This document shows positions 1 to 9,035 of a DNA stretch of 64,000 bases, piece by piece. Made by a program: the position numbers and the translations under genes. The notes under the pieces are model-generated. The model saw only the letters and a list, made by a program, of their open reading frames with translations. It was not told the DNA's origin and did no database searches. This DNA comes from CAYTPI01 sp964439625 (GTDB lineage Bacteria; Chloroflexota; Anaerolineae; Aggregatilineales; UBA3940), in contig CAYTPI010000007.1 in NCBI GenBank assembly GCA_964439625.1, positions 122,694 through 186,693 on the forward strand. Reading direction: 5' to 3'. How positions within the stretch are numbered: position 1 is the first letter of the stretch; every line of letters starts with the position of its first letter.

Positions 1-611
1 ACAGCATACTGACTGTAGACCATCGCGCCTAATGCGACGCCAATTCCCAACAGGGCTAGTAGATGCCACGGCTTATCAATGGTTGCCGCCCTTTCAGGTA
101 GGGCCCAAAGAGTCGCGTTCAAAGAGGGCAGTACCAAACTACCCATTGTAATTCCATGGAACATTCCAGTTGTTAGCCGGAGAAAGTTAGTCGGTTGGTA
201 AAGTCGTGGGGTTGTTCCAACGGGCAGCAAATGGCTGAATGAATTGGTGCCATCAAAGGCCCACCACGCACTAAAACCAACCAACACCACGACTGCCCAA
301 AACGGTGGGTAATTAGCGGCTCGCTTTCGTCCGAATAATAAACCCGGTACCAGCAGCCCAACCATCACACCAATAAAGGTTCCGGAGCAACGAGCGCACA
401 TTGGCATCTGCCGTCCATCCGGGAAGAGAAAAGAGCGCACTGTAATGCGGTGGCAAACAGCGTAGCCTACGGCGTCAGCCTTACCGTAGACCCCGCCAGG
501 TGTCAGCGCCAACCATAAACCAGCAGCCGCTACGCAGGCTGTCAAAGCAAGCAGCAGCAGCACGCGGTCACTTGTCGTTTTTTGACGAAGACGTTGTAAG
601 CTAGATTGCAT
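1..611 (-). CDS. DUF2085 family membrane protein (partial, C-terminus off the window)
   Basis: Reading the minus strand from the ATG at 611 gives an open frame of 203 codons that runs off the left edge. Residues 17-35 form a hydrophobic helix. They are followed by a Cys-His-Arg motif (AVCHRITVRSF) and then a MPMCARCSGTF motif, the paired cysteine signature of the DUF2085 predicted membrane proteins. Further hydrophobic segments follow. The biochemical function of the family is not established; the Cys/His residues suggest metal or redox chemistry at the membrane. The start overlaps the stop of the fructokinase gene by one base (TAATG), so translation is probably coupled. The family call is fairly sure; a role linked to sugar use is only inferred from the operon. 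Confidence 0.8.
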   Translation of the reverse strand, partial: MQSSLQRLRQKTTSDRVLLLLALTACVAAAGLWLALTPGGVYGKADAVGYAVCHRITVRSFLFPDGRQMPMCARCSGTFIGVMVGLLVPGLLFGRKRAANYPPFWAVVVLVGFSAWWAFDGTNSFSHLLPVGTTPRLYQPTNFLRLTTGMFHGITMGSLVLPSLNATLWALPERAATIDKPWHLLALLGIGVALGAMVYSQYA

Positions 612-1507
612 TACTTGCCCATCTCCTCCAGTGATCGTTGAGCCAAGGCGAAGCCACCAAGTACACCAACTAACCCACCGTATGAGGCGGGCACGATATA
701 ACTATCAATATCATCGAGTATCCTATCTACTCGAACATAACCTGCTAATAGATCAAGTACTTTCCGCCTAATCAACGGAAACAACTGCCTCTGGTTCATC
801 ACGCCACCGCCCAGAATGATACGCTCAGGCGACAGTGTCAGGATGAAGTTAACGAGCGCCTCAGCCAAATAATTAGCCTCCAACGTCCACGCTTCATGGT
901 TAGGGGCAAGGTCTATCGCTGGCTGCCCCCAACGTGCTTCGATTGCTGGGCCTGAAGCCATGCCTTCAAGGCAGTCACCATGGAAGGGGCAAATGCCCGC
1001 AAAAGGGTCTGCGTTCCAGTCATGCGCTATCCTCAAATGGCCCATCTCGGGGTGCAGCATGCCATGGATCAAGTTACCACTAACCATACCCCCACCACCG
1101 ATACCGGTACCAACGGTCAGGTAGATAAACGTTTCCAACGACTGAGCCGCACCCCAAACATACTCGCCGAGTGCAGCCCCGTTGACATCCGTATCAAAGC
1201 TAATAGGTTTTCCAAACGCTTTCACTAATGGCCCGACGAGGTCGATGTTTTGCCAACCGAGTTTTGGCGTACTTGTGATGTAACCAAATGTTGGCGAGCT
1301 CTCATGCAAATCGATTGGGCCAAACGAAGCGACGCTGTATGCTCTAATCTGGTCAGCGTAAGGTTGGAAGAAGTCAACCATCTGTTTAATAGTCTTTGCG
1401 GGGGTTTCAGTTGGTAATTTTGTTTGGGCAATGATGTTGTCTGGGCTGTCGCCCACAGCACATACAAACTTTGTTCCACCTGCTTCTACAGCGCCAAACA
1501 CGCTCAC
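611..1507 (-). CDS. ROK-family fructokinase
   Basis: A 298-residue cytoplasmic sugar kinase, the normal length for the family. It probably phosphorylates fructose to fructose 6-phosphate with ATP. The N-terminus has the ROK phosphate-binding signature (GAVEAGGTKFVCAVG). A second glycine-rich motif, TVGTGIGGG, follows in the middle. The zinc site is HPEMGH followed by CPFHGDCLEGMASGPAI, the His/Cys arrangement typical of ScrK/GmuE-type fructokinases; the GILGGGV-type motif (IILGGGVM) is near residue 235. Substrate specificity within ROK kinases is hard to read, so mannose or N-acetylmannosamine remain possible. It lies 32 bases downstream of the TauE/SafE gene and shares one base with the following DUF2085 gene, which suggests one operon. 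Confidence 0.85.
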   Translation of the reverse strand: MSVFGAVEAGGTKFVCAVGDSPDNIIAQTKLPTETPAKTIKQMVDFFQPYADQIRAYSVASFGPIDLHESSPTFGYITSTPKLGWQNIDLVGPLVKAFGKPISFDTDVNGAALGEYVWGAAQSLETFIYLTVGTGIGGGGMVSGNLIHGMLHPEMGHLRIAHDWNADPFAGICPFHGDCLEGMASGPAIEARWGQPAIDLAPNHEAWTLEANYLAEALVNFILTLSPERIILGGGVMNQRQLFPLIRRKVLDLLAGYVRVDRILDDIDSYIVPASYGGLVGVLGGFALAQRSLEEMGK

Positions 1508-1539
1508 GCCTTTCTACTTGATGCAGTCAGAGGTGTTCC

Positions 1540-2325
1540 CTAAAAAATGCCGGTATTTCGAACGATCAGTAAGGCACCTAAGAAAAACAGTATCCCGATC
1601 AGAATCTTGTTGAAAAGTTCTTTGTCGATCTTTTTGACCATCCATTGCCCGATCCAAACGCCTAACGGCACGAGTGGGAGCAGATAGATAATGCTGCTGT
1701 AGAGGCTAAAGTCAAATAAGCCAATGACTAGGTATGTCGGCACTTTAATGATATTCAGAATAGCGAACAGAAAAACCAACGTTGCCAGAAACGCTCTTGG
1801 CTGTAAATCATCGCGGTATAGTAGATAAACAATAATCGGCGGAGAGCCCATCGCTGCGAGAGCTGAAGAAAAGCCAGCCACTGTACCAGAAACCCCAGTG
1901 TGCCAAAACTTTTCCTCATAGACACGGTCCCTATCCAATCCCCTTCGGATCATAGGGTCAATAAAGCCAAGATAAACGGCAACGAGTAACACAATGATGC
2001 CAAGTACTAGACCAATCGTCTGGGTAGGGGCATTATCAATAAAGAGAGTACCTGCGGCAATCCCAACGAGACAGCCCGGCAGTAGCAGCAGAATGATCTT
2101 GAAGTTCCACTCACGCCAGTAGAAATAGACTGAAAACCAGTCAGCGATAATCAAGATCGGCAAGACAAAGGCCAGTGCTGTTTGGGCAGGCAACACAAGA
2201 GCCATTACCGGCGTCGCAATCGTGCTGATCGTGCCGCCAAGCCCTCCCTTCCCAATCCCAATCACAAAGAATACTAAAGCTGTTACAGAGAGAAAGACTA
2301 CGGGCTCGACGATCACTGCATCCAT
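1540..2325 (-). CDS. TauE/SafE family membrane transporter (TSUP)
   Basis: A 261-residue integral membrane protein with about eight hydrophobic segments, the usual size and topology for the TSUP (sulfite exporter TauE/SafE, formerly DUF81) family. Family members move sulfite, organosulfonates or other small organic anions across the cytoplasmic membrane. A glycine-rich repeat near the N-terminus (IGKGGLGGTI) and a second half with AGFSSALAAMGSPPIIVYLL match the family's two internal repeats. An AGGAAGAG ribosome site lies about 10 bases before the ATG. The gene leads a minus-strand run with the fructokinase and DUF2085 genes. The substrate cannot be read from sequence. Confidence 0.82.
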   Translation of the reverse strand: MDAVIVEPVVFLSVTALVFFVIGIGKGGLGGTISTIATPVMALVLPAQTALAFVLPILIIADWFSVYFYWREWNFKIILLLLPGCLVGIAAGTLFIDNAPTQTIGLVLGIIVLLVAVYLGFIDPMIRRGLDRDRVYEEKFWHTGVSGTVAGFSSALAAMGSPPIIVYLLYRDDLQPRAFLATLVFLFAILNIIKVPTYLVIGLFDFSLYSSIIYLLPLVPLGVWIGQWMVKKIDKELFNKILIGILFFLGALLIVRNTGIF

Positions 2326-2368
2326 GCTGGGTATCTCTTCCTAGAGTAAGTGATATAACTTGAATAAA

Positions 2369-2412
2369 GTCGTCAGCAGTTTTACCCCAACTTTCGCGCT
2401 GACGACGCGAAA
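2369..2412 (+). promoter_or_regulatory. overlapping inverted repeats before the kinase gene
   Basis: Two perfect inverted repeats share bases. GTCGTCAGC (2369-2377) pairs with GCTGACGAC (2398-2406), and TTTCGCG (2392-2398) pairs with CGCGAAA (2406-2412). They cannot form together because the arms overlap. A TACACT box at 2416-2421, similar to the -10 boxes elsewhere in this window, follows directly, with only a poor -35. This could be an operator or alternative stems in a leader. It sits 55 bases before the kinase start. Confidence 0.35.
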
Positions 2413-2466
2413 TGTTACACTACGCTCAATGATTGGTCTCCCTACCTGCACCAAGGACGACACCTT

Positions 2467-5331
2467 TTGACTGAAGAACTGATAGGCAAAACCTTAGGAA
2501 GTTACGAGATTAAACGCCTGATTGGTACAGGCGGTATGGCAGGTGTGTATGAAGCGATACAGTCCTCTGTTGGGCGTAGTGTCGCGATAAAAGTGATGGA
2601 TGATCGCTTCAGCAAAGACCAGATCTTTACATCACGCTTTAAAAACGAGGCCCAGATTATTGCGCGCCTTGAACACGCCCACATCTTACCGGTCTTCGAC
2701 TTTGGCGACCAAGATGGCACCCTCTACATCGTTATGCGTTACTTGCCAACCGGCACCCTCGAAGACCGCATTGGTAAGGATGGACTGCCACTTGCTAGAG
2801 TTGTTAAGTACGTTGACCAGATTGCTGCTGCACTAGACTATGCACACAGCCGCGGTATTGTCCATCGTGATCTCAAACCCGGAAACGTCATGCTCGACAA
2901 CCAGAATAACACGTTTCTGACCGATTTCGGAATTGCCAAAGCGCTCGATAGCGACGTCAGCCTGACCAAGACCGACAACGTTGTCGGCACGCCGTTATAT
3001 ATGTCTCCTGAGCAAAGCATGGGGCAAGATATTGATGGACGCTCTGATATCTACGCCCTTGGCGTAATGTTATACGAAATGCTCACAGGTAACCTGCCTT
3101 ACACGGGTGAAACACCGATGGCAGTCTTGCTTAAGCACATCAATGATCCCGTTCCCAGCATCATTGCAGCAGACCGCAGCATTCCTGAGTCAGTTGATCT
3201 TGTGATCGGCAAGGCCATGGCTAAAGACCGCGAGGATCGCTTTCAGACCGCGCGCGAATTAGCCGAAGCGCTGGATGACGCTTATCGTGTTTCCATTGGC
3301 GACAGCCCCCGCCACGGGCGGCTCGACAAAATCCAAGCAGACCTCGCACGCACTGCATCCGCTGTCAATATCGACTCCTCTATCGGTGCCATTACCAACA
3401 TGGAGCCGAAAGCCCCAAGCCCTACGATGCCATCCCCAGTCAAAGACGCAGCACCAACGGTTCCGGGCCAAGGCACTCATAACGCTGTGGATGAAACCGT
3501 CATTCCTGATGTTTATATTGAACTGAACAGCATCTCAAAGCGATTGTCGGAATACAGTGAGGTACTTGGTATTTGGTCCCAAGCCCTGCTTCTAACATTT
3601 GGTACCTTCATTGCATTAACTCAGTTAACCCAAGGTGGGCTTGGGCAAATCGCAGGGCTATCGATTATTCCGGGCTTAGTGATCTATGGCTTACTGCGCG
3701 CCCCAACTGTTGGCGGCATCACTGCGATGGGTTTGATCCTCATCCCTTTAATGGCACATACTCCGGGTCTCGGTCTCATCTGGGCATTATTAATCGTCTT
3801 TGCTGGGGCGCGATTGACCTCACGCGAGATCATGCTGATCGTCGTTTCGATGGTACTGGCAGGTACACCGATTGGTTGGCTTGTACCCCTTGCCTTTCCT
3901 TGGTGGCTGAAGGCTCGGCGCGTGGTGCTCCCAGCTGCGACGGGGATGTTGTTTGCAACGATTTTTGCCGTCACCCTCGGCTGGGCGGATGGTGACGGCT
4001 TGCTGCCTGTCCCTGCCGATCTGGCAGCATTAGCGCCTGCGGGTGTCGAAGCCGTCGCTGGTGATGGTGTTTTGCCAGGCATTGCCATCTCGTCGTTTGA
4101 AGTCACTTACCTTGATCTATTTACCAACCCGGAGGTTTTCGGTGCTTACGCGGATACCGCTGCGGTTACGCAGAGCATCACATCAACTTTTGTGATTATC
4201 GGTAATCTGCTCGTAGAGACACGAGGCATTCCGCTTGTGATGGCTGCGGCATGGGCCTTAGCTTCTGTGCTGACGATATCAAACAGGCGGGTTCAATCAT
4301 CAATCCTCAGAGGAACCGGCCCACTGCTGGCAACTGGTTTGCTGGCTTTAGTGACGTTCTTCAATTTTGGCCTTGACATCCGCCAGCCATCAACAGGCAC
4401 AATACTGATAGCTGTCGGCATGCTGCTCGTCACCTATTTGTTGACGCAGTGGCCCCTACAGGTTGATCCGAATGATGGCAACCAAATCGGTACGATGTTG
4501 CAATTGTTGAAGCGCTCGCTTGGCGCACTTTATATGGCACTCGGCATTGTGTTTGCGCTTTCGTTCCTTGGGGATATCCCAATCCTATTGTTCACAGTGA
4601 TGTGGCTACTGGGTACCATCGGTATGCTTGTCACATTGACTGACCCGCTCATTGGGCCACCGATGGTTTTTGTTGCACTAGTTGTCGGTCTCTCTCAAGT
4701 TGACGTAACTCTCACAGTGGTGATGTCTATCTTGTTGATCGTTTACTTGATCGTCACGTTCCTCTTTGATAGCACACGTCCACGGCGCTGGAACCCACTG
4801 GGGGCCGGACTCATCATTGGCGCACCTGGGATCGCCGGAGCTGGCTTGCTGCCGTTAGCGGTGCTGAGCGTAGGCGCGCTCGAAGCGCAGCTTCCTGCTG
4901 CTATTCTTGCTGTCGCCAGCCATGTCTGGTTGATAACCGCCACGGTAGAAGGTGAGATCAATGCAGTATTCGTTATTATTCAGGTGTTGGTCACGCTGGG
5001 GGGTATCTTGATCGTCGAGCGTTTGATGTCGATTGGATTCCTCAACGGCTTCTTTGAAGGGCTTGGCATCGTAGAAACATCACCGCGGCATAAACTCCGG
5101 CGCTTACTGTTTACGGTCGGCTTAGCCCCAGTGATGGCAGTCGGTTACTATATCATTGCAGATGTTCCGCTGAACATCACCTTACCAGTGACCCTGCTTC
5201 TAAGCGCGATCACGGCTGTGCTACTCGTTATTGGTATGGGTGAACGGGCACGCTTCTGGCGGCGCTTCTTCGAGCGCGAGGACGAGGAAGAAAGCATTCT
5301 AGAAGATCAGGAGATAACCAACGTTCTCTAA
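2467..5331 (+). CDS. Ser/Thr protein kinase with large C-terminal membrane domain
   Basis: A 954-residue protein. Residues 1-275 are a complete Hanks-type kinase: glycine loop IGTGGMAGVYEA, VAIKVMD with Lys42, HRDLKPGNVML, DFGIAKAL and the activation-segment end GTPLYMSPEQ, so it should be active. A low-complexity Pro/Ala/Thr linker (about 290-345) joins it to about 600 residues with many hydrophobic segments, broken by hydrophilic stretches near 525-570 and 660-675, and a strongly acidic tail. No PASTA or other named sensor domain is visible. The start is TTG, supported by AAGGA nine bases upstream at 2453-2457. It stands alone, divergent from the TauE/SafE gene. It presumably phosphorylates cytoplasmic targets in response to a membrane signal; FHA proteins such as the one at 34369 are classical readers, but a link is speculative. 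Confidence 0.9.
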   Translation: MTEELIGKTLGSYEIKRLIGTGGMAGVYEAIQSSVGRSVAIKVMDDRFSKDQIFTSRFKNEAQIIARLEHAHILPVFDFGDQDGTLYIVMRYLPTGTLEDRIGKDGLPLARVVKYVDQIAAALDYAHSRGIVHRDLKPGNVMLDNQNNTFLTDFGIAKALDSDVSLTKTDNVVGTPLYMSPEQSMGQDIDGRSDIYALGVMLYEMLTGNLPYTGETPMAVLLKHINDPVPSIIAADRSIPESVDLVIGKAMAKDREDRFQTARELAEALDDAYRVSIGDSPRHGRLDKIQADLARTASAVNIDSSIGAITNMEPKAPSPTMPSPVKDAAPTVPGQGTHNAVDETVIPDVYIELNSISKRLSEYSEVLGIWSQALLLTFGTFIALTQLTQGGLGQIAGLSIIPGLVIYGLLRAPTVGGITAMGLILIPLMAHTPGLGLIWALLIVFAGARLTSREIMLIVVSMVLAGTPIGWLVPLAFPWWLKARRVVLPAATGMLFATIFAVTLGWADGDGLLPVPADLAALAPAGVEAVAGDGVLPGIAISSFEVTYLDLFTNPEVFGAYADTAAVTQSITSTFVIIGNLLVETRGIPLVMAAAWALASVLTISNRRVQSSILRGTGPLLATGLLALVTFFNFGLDIRQPSTGTILIAVGMLLVTYLLTQWPLQVDPNDGNQIGTMLQLLKRSLGALYMALGIVFALSFLGDIPILLFTVMWLLGTIGMLVTLTDPLIGPPMVFVALVVGLSQVDVTLTVVMSILLIVYLIVTFLFDSTRPRRWNPLGAGLIIGAPGIAGAGLLPLAVLSVGALEAQLPAAILAVASHVWLITATVEGEINAVFVIIQVLVTLGGILIVERLMSIGFLNGFFEGLGIVETSPRHKLRRLLFTVGLAPVMAVGYYIIADVPLNITLPVTLLLSAITAVLLVIGMGERARFWRRFFEREDEEESILEDQEITNVL

Positions 5332-5473
5332 GATAGCGCTTGACCATCAGCAGTAGGAGAGGTGGGCGTATTTTGCCTTACATAGTGAATGACGGGCAGC
5401 TAGGGACAACTACAGAAGTTTTGCATGTCACTGCACGGGAATGAATCTCCATCTTATCAATTATTTCTTCGCA

Positions 5474-5495
5474 GCCTGGGCCTGAAGACCCAGGC
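5474..5495. terminator. GC-rich hairpin in the 227-base gap after the kinase gene
   Basis: GCCTGGG (5474-5480) and CCCAGGC (5489-5495) form a perfect 7-bp stem with an 8-base loop. It lies between the convergent kinase gene and the unknown gene ending at 5559. No uninterrupted T-run follows on either strand, so it is at best a weak terminator. Nothing else is evident in 5332-5558. Confidence 0.3.
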
Positions 5496-5558
5496 ACCCA
5501 ATGCTACTTTTGTAGTTAGTTGTACTTTAGATAAAAACCAGCTTACTGCCAGAGCATC

Positions 5559-6536
5559 TTAGCTTTTTACGGCTGGCTGAAGCCTCTCAAGGAATGTCGG
5601 GAGATAGTCACCAAATATCTTGACCTGACCCGCAGACGCTTGTTCTTGATACAAGCGCAGTTCATACAACACTTGCGGAAGCGTTGTCAAGCCGTGGGCT
5701 TTCTTGGTCATCAAAACGTAGGCCTTCGCTTGCATATCCCCAAAAGCTTGCTCAGTGTACAGCGCCGTCATCCCTGACGTAACGAGTATTGAAAACTGTT
5801 TGTACCAATCGGGGTAGTTCTTCTTGAATGAGTCTGGCAGCGGTAATTGATAGCGCTGCTTCAATGGAATCAGTGTTTCTATGTGTGCCGCTAGATGTTC
5901 CTTTAACAACACCCGGGTGAAGCCCGCAAACATATCTTGGTTGGTTGCAACTGGGTCGTCGTCATAAGGCCAAGGTGGGTTATCCCCCCAAGCGACACGG
6001 GGCGGGCACACACCGATGATCTGGTCATCGCGCCGAAAGGCAATGGTCTGCTCGGATGGATAGCACAGGTTTGGGTGCAGTTGAAGCTCGCCATCGAATG
6101 CACCGAAGAACTGCGTTAGCAGCGCAGACGGTGTTTTGCCTTTAACCGCATTGGATGCTTCACGGACTGCTGTGTTCCAATCTTGCCCATCTTTTTCCCA
6201 CAGCATCACAATCTGAGATTGCTTAACGAAATCATGTAGATCACGGGCCGGGGTGCGTTTGGGGTTAAGTGCCCCAGTCTGAACAGATAGCCAGTCAAGC
6301 TGAGCGAGGTAAGCAAAGATATCTACCAATGTTCTACCTTCATCTAGCAGCGCTTGGATACCGCGCACAGCACGGTGATCCTCGAGGCCATCGAGCTGTT
6401 GGCGCGTCGCCTTGGCGTGCGTGTGCACACCATGCGGATGGCGCTCTTGTTCAAGGTCAGGCCATGATGTGAGTGAGAGAAGGGCGGCTGCCAGCCGAAT
6501 CCGATTTTCTACAATGACCTGAACATCTGCCGTCAT
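5559..6536 (-). CDS. conserved hypothetical protein, soluble
   Basis: A 325-residue protein with no signal peptide or membrane segment, so probably cytoplasmic. The N-terminal third is polar, with a His-rich stretch (ERHPHGVHTHAKATRQQ), followed by an alternating helical pattern and many aromatic residues. The layout of a leading 'vvENR..L..ALLSLT' helix and a later repeated-helix region faintly recalls DUF4932-type putative peptidases, but I see no HExxH site, so I do not assign that function. It is the last gene of the minus-strand run from 11176, 11 bases after the SDR gene. Function unknown. Confidence 0.65.
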   Translation of the reverse strand: MTADVQVIVENRIRLAAALLSLTSWPDLEQERHPHGVHTHAKATRQQLDGLEDHRAVRGIQALLDEGRTLVDIFAYLAQLDWLSVQTGALNPKRTPARDLHDFVKQSQIVMLWEKDGQDWNTAVREASNAVKGKTPSALLTQFFGAFDGELQLHPNLCYPSEQTIAFRRDDQIIGVCPPRVAWGDNPPWPYDDDPVATNQDMFAGFTRVLLKEHLAAHIETLIPLKQRYQLPLPDSFKKNYPDWYKQFSILVTSGMTALYTEQAFGDMQAKAYVLMTKKAHGLTTLPQVLYELRLYQEQASAGQVKIFGDYLPTFLERLQPAVKS

Positions 6537-6547
6537 GATTTATTTCC

Positions 6548-7162
6548 TCATGGTAGGGTAGCGCCAAGAGTAAGAATCGTCTGCACTGTATGGGCACCCG
6601 CAGCGATAGCCTGCACTTCGACTGAGTCATCGAGTTCCGCGTCAAGGGCCTCAGCCAGAGTGACAAGCGCCTGCTGGGTTGCTTGCACCAGTGGCGATGT
6701 GCCATCGAATCTAGGTAAACGATACACCATAACGATTAATCCACCGCGTTCGTCTGCCATCACGCGGGCAGCGAGTTGAGCGCAAAAAAAGGTGCCCACA
6801 ATGTTGACTTCCAGTGTACGCCGCACAGACCATTCATCCATTGCAAGAATGTCTGTCGTCGGGTTGAGATGCGCCTGACTGACCAGCATATCGAGATGCT
6901 CATAGCGATCACGCGTGGCCTCAATCATGGCGGAGACCTGAAACTTATTCGAGATATCCGCCTGCCAGCCGAAGGCCTCACCACCTACTTCTATAATTGA
7001 CTCGGCGACTGTTCGAGCGCGATCAGGGTTTTGGTCAGCAATACAGACTGACGTCCCTTGCAGTGCCAGACCTCGGGCTATCTCGGCTCCAAGACCCGAA
7101 CCGCCACCTGTGACGATTGCCACTTTGCCTAATAACAACTTTGATCTATTTGAAGCTTGCAT
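6548..7162 (-). CDS. short-chain dehydrogenase/reductase-like protein lacking the catalytic Tyr/Lys
   Basis: A 204-residue SDR-fold protein. The NAD(P)-binding Rossmann motif is intact (VTGGGSGLGAEIARGLALQG), and the next strand has an acidic residue at its end (CIADQNPD), which favours NAD. Where active SDRs have YxxxK, this protein reads GTSPLVQATQQALVTL: the Tyr is a Val and the Lys a Gln. The protein also ends early, without the substrate-binding loop region (SDRs are usually 240-260 residues). It probably binds a nucleotide without normal oxidoreductase activity. An upstream in-frame TTG at 7180 is possible, but the ATG at 7162 gives a standard SDR N-terminus. It lies within the hydrolase/methyltransferase run. 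Confidence 0.75.
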   Translation of the reverse strand: MQASNRSKLLLGKVAIVTGGGSGLGAEIARGLALQGTSVCIADQNPDRARTVAESIIEVGGEAFGWQADISNKFQVSAMIEATRDRYEHLDMLVSQAHLNPTTDILAMDEWSVRRTLEVNIVGTFFCAQLAARVMADERGGLIVMVYRLPRFDGTSPLVQATQQALVTLAEALDAELDDSVEVQAIAAGAHTVQTILTLGATLP

Positions 7163-7202
7163 AGCGGCAGTATAGCACAACGGCAGTCGGAAAGAGACAT
7201 TG

Positions 7203-7982
7203 TTATGAGACTGTGTTTCGCTTGAGAAATTCCATCACTGCCTGGTAATACACATCAGCAGCATGATAAAGGATATCATTATGACCTGCGCGTGGTACCC
7301 GCAGCAGCGTTTTATCGGCGGCGGGGGAAGCGGCAAATAGGGCTTGAGCATTAGCAACTGGGATCAGTTGATCCTCTTCACCGTGGATCACTAATAATGG
7401 TAGATCAGTGTGCGTCAACTTGCCGACGCTATCCATTGGATCATCGATGCCATCAAGCATATGTGGGGCCATCCCTAGCAAGCGCATCATAATTGTTTTG
7501 GAATTTGCGATAGCACTGTCGAGCATCAACCCGTGGAACATGTCTGTCATCCGCGCGGCAAGGTGAACCGCCGTCAAGCTACCGAGGGAACGCCCCATCA
7601 CAAACAAATACTTAATATCTAGGTTGGCGTCTTTCAGTAGTTTAGGTGTCGCCTGTGCAACCGTCTCTGCGTCGGGCAGTAACGCCTTGACGGTTGGCTT
7701 GCCCGTACTCCAGCCATACCCACGATAGTCAACAACCAGCAGGCTGGCCCCAGCTTGGTGAAATTGTGGTGCCGCCAAATCATGATCAGGCACGATCTCA
7801 CCGTTGCCATGGAAGTACAATACGGCTGTATCTGTTTGCATCGGGTACAGCCGATAGCCAAGGGATGCCCCATCGACATCGATGCTGCCATCAATAGCCC
7901 CATCATATAGCCCCACACCCTGCGGAGCCTGTCGTGGGTAAAATACAGCTTGGTTGATCATCGGATTGTTAAGTAGGTCCAT
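7203..7982 (-). CDS. alpha/beta hydrolase
   Basis: A 259-residue cytoplasmic serine hydrolase of the alpha/beta fold. The oxyanion strand is YFHGNGE, the nucleophile elbow is GRSLGS, the acid is probably the Asp of IHGEEDQLIP and the catalytic His is in RAGHNDI. The VVDYRGYGWSTGKP segment is typical of the S33/BAAT-like 'serine aminopeptidase' group and the human ABHD13/17-like depalmitoylase group. The substrate is not predictable. GAGGA precedes the ATG by eight bases. It is the fourth gene of the minus-strand run, 12 bases after the RNA methyltransferase. Confidence 0.85.
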   Translation of the reverse strand: MDLLNNPMINQAVFYPRQAPQGVGLYDGAIDGSIDVDGASLGYRLYPMQTDTAVLYFHGNGEIVPDHDLAAPQFHQAGASLLVVDYRGYGWSTGKPTVKALLPDAETVAQATPKLLKDANLDIKYLFVMGRSLGSLTAVHLAARMTDMFHGLMLDSAIANSKTIMMRLLGMAPHMLDGIDDPMDSVGKLTHTDLPLLVIHGEEDQLIPVANAQALFAASPAADKTLLRVPRAGHNDILYHAADVYYQAVMEFLKRNTVS

Positions 7983-7994
7983 TATAGTTCCTCG

Positions 7995-9032
7995 CTAAAG
8001 CCGTCTCAGTTTGTAAATACGCGGATGCAGCCCACCTTGAAATACACGCAGTGTTTCTTCAAGGTGCCAGACATTAGCGGCGTTAATGACTGCCTGGTCA
8101 AAGGCATTGACGGCATGTGAGATTGCCACCATCCGGCAGCCGGGGGCAGCGATGCGCCCCGCTTCTTTGAGAATGACCGGGTACAGTTCTTCTACTAAAT
8201 TCGCCGTCCCGATCACCTGCCCCCATGGTGGATCAACCGTAATGACATCCACTACGCCGTCTGGCAGTTCCATCGATTTGACGTCCATCATTAACAGTTC
8301 GATGTCATCCGTAAAGCCTGCTAATTGAATGTTTACATCAGCGATTTCAAGCACACCTGGGTCATTATCATTACCCGCGATAGCGGTCGCAGGGCCCCAA
8401 GCTGCCCGCTCAATCAGCAGCGTACCAGAGCCACACATCAAGTTGAAGTAAGCATCTTGTGGCGTTGGCTCAGTGAGTTCGACCATGGTTGCGGCAATCG
8501 TCGCATTCAGTGCACCCTGCAAGTTGACTTTGCGCCAGGGGCGTGTGCTTAAGGGCAGCGGTGTCGTCCTGATGAGCACTTCCCAACCCGTTGGCCTCGT
8601 TTTTGCAGGCCGCACACGCAGCAGTAAGTCGGCATCGTCCGGTGTGTTTGCTAAATGAGTATGGTCAGAGATGGCATCACGCAGGCGCTCAAACACTGTT
8701 GACCATTTCCCCGCCGCACTGAAGCGAAACGTCTTGAAGGCACCGGCTTCGTTCATGCCCCGTACGCGGTCGATTTGCCCCGTCAAGCGTGATAGGTGCT
8801 CGTGACCCAGCAACGCTTTAGGGCGCGGGATGTCGAAGTGCAGCAGTAAGTAAGTTGCAACAACGGTTCGGAGTGTGTGTAGCTCTACGGGGCTACCTTC
8901 GTAAGTAAAGGGGATATCCGTCTCAGACTGAGTATCTAGTAGGAATACCTTTGACCCGAAAATCTGCTCCATCTCTCTAAGCGCAAAGGGCTTGAGGCCA
9001 GGGAGTACTTCAGCTTCTATCAGTGTAGACAT
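7995..9032 (-). CDS. THUMP-domain class I SAM-dependent RNA methyltransferase
   Basis: A 345-residue protein. The N-terminal about 160 residues have the layout of the RNA-binding THUMP region seen in Trm14/TrmN and RlmL. The C-terminal half is a Rossmann methyltransferase with a motif I region (AYFNLMCGSGTLLIE), an acidic residue ending strand 2 (GNDNDPG) and the catalytic DPPWG tetrad typical of enzymes that methylate exocyclic amines (N2-guanine, N6-adenine). It most likely modifies tRNA or 23S rRNA at a guanine N2. It sits directly after the DUF2142 gene (3-base gap), so it is probably cotranscribed with genes of unrelated function. Confidence 0.83.
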   Translation of the reverse strand: MSTLIEAEVLPGLKPFALREMEQIFGSKVFLLDTQSETDIPFTYEGSPVELHTLRTVVATYLLLHFDIPRPKALLGHEHLSRLTGQIDRVRGMNEAGAFKTFRFSAAGKWSTVFERLRDAISDHTHLANTPDDADLLLRVRPAKTRPTGWEVLIRTTPLPLSTRPWRKVNLQGALNATIAATMVELTEPTPQDAYFNLMCGSGTLLIERAAWGPATAIAGNDNDPGVLEIADVNIQLAGFTDDIELLMMDVKSMELPDGVVDVITVDPPWGQVIGTANLVEELYPVILKEAGRIAAPGCRMVAISHAVNAFDQAVINAANVWHLEETLRVFQGGLHPRIYKLRRL

Positions 9033-9035
9033 CAG

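Noticed and set aside
3573..4106. Two 140-codon frames, one per strand, inside the kinase gene
   Set aside because: Both overlap the conserved membrane domain of the kinase and have no start context or motifs.
5559..6536. The unknown gene as a HExxH peptidase
   Set aside because: No HExxH or glutamate ligand could be found; only an imprecise helical resemblance to DUF4932 remains.
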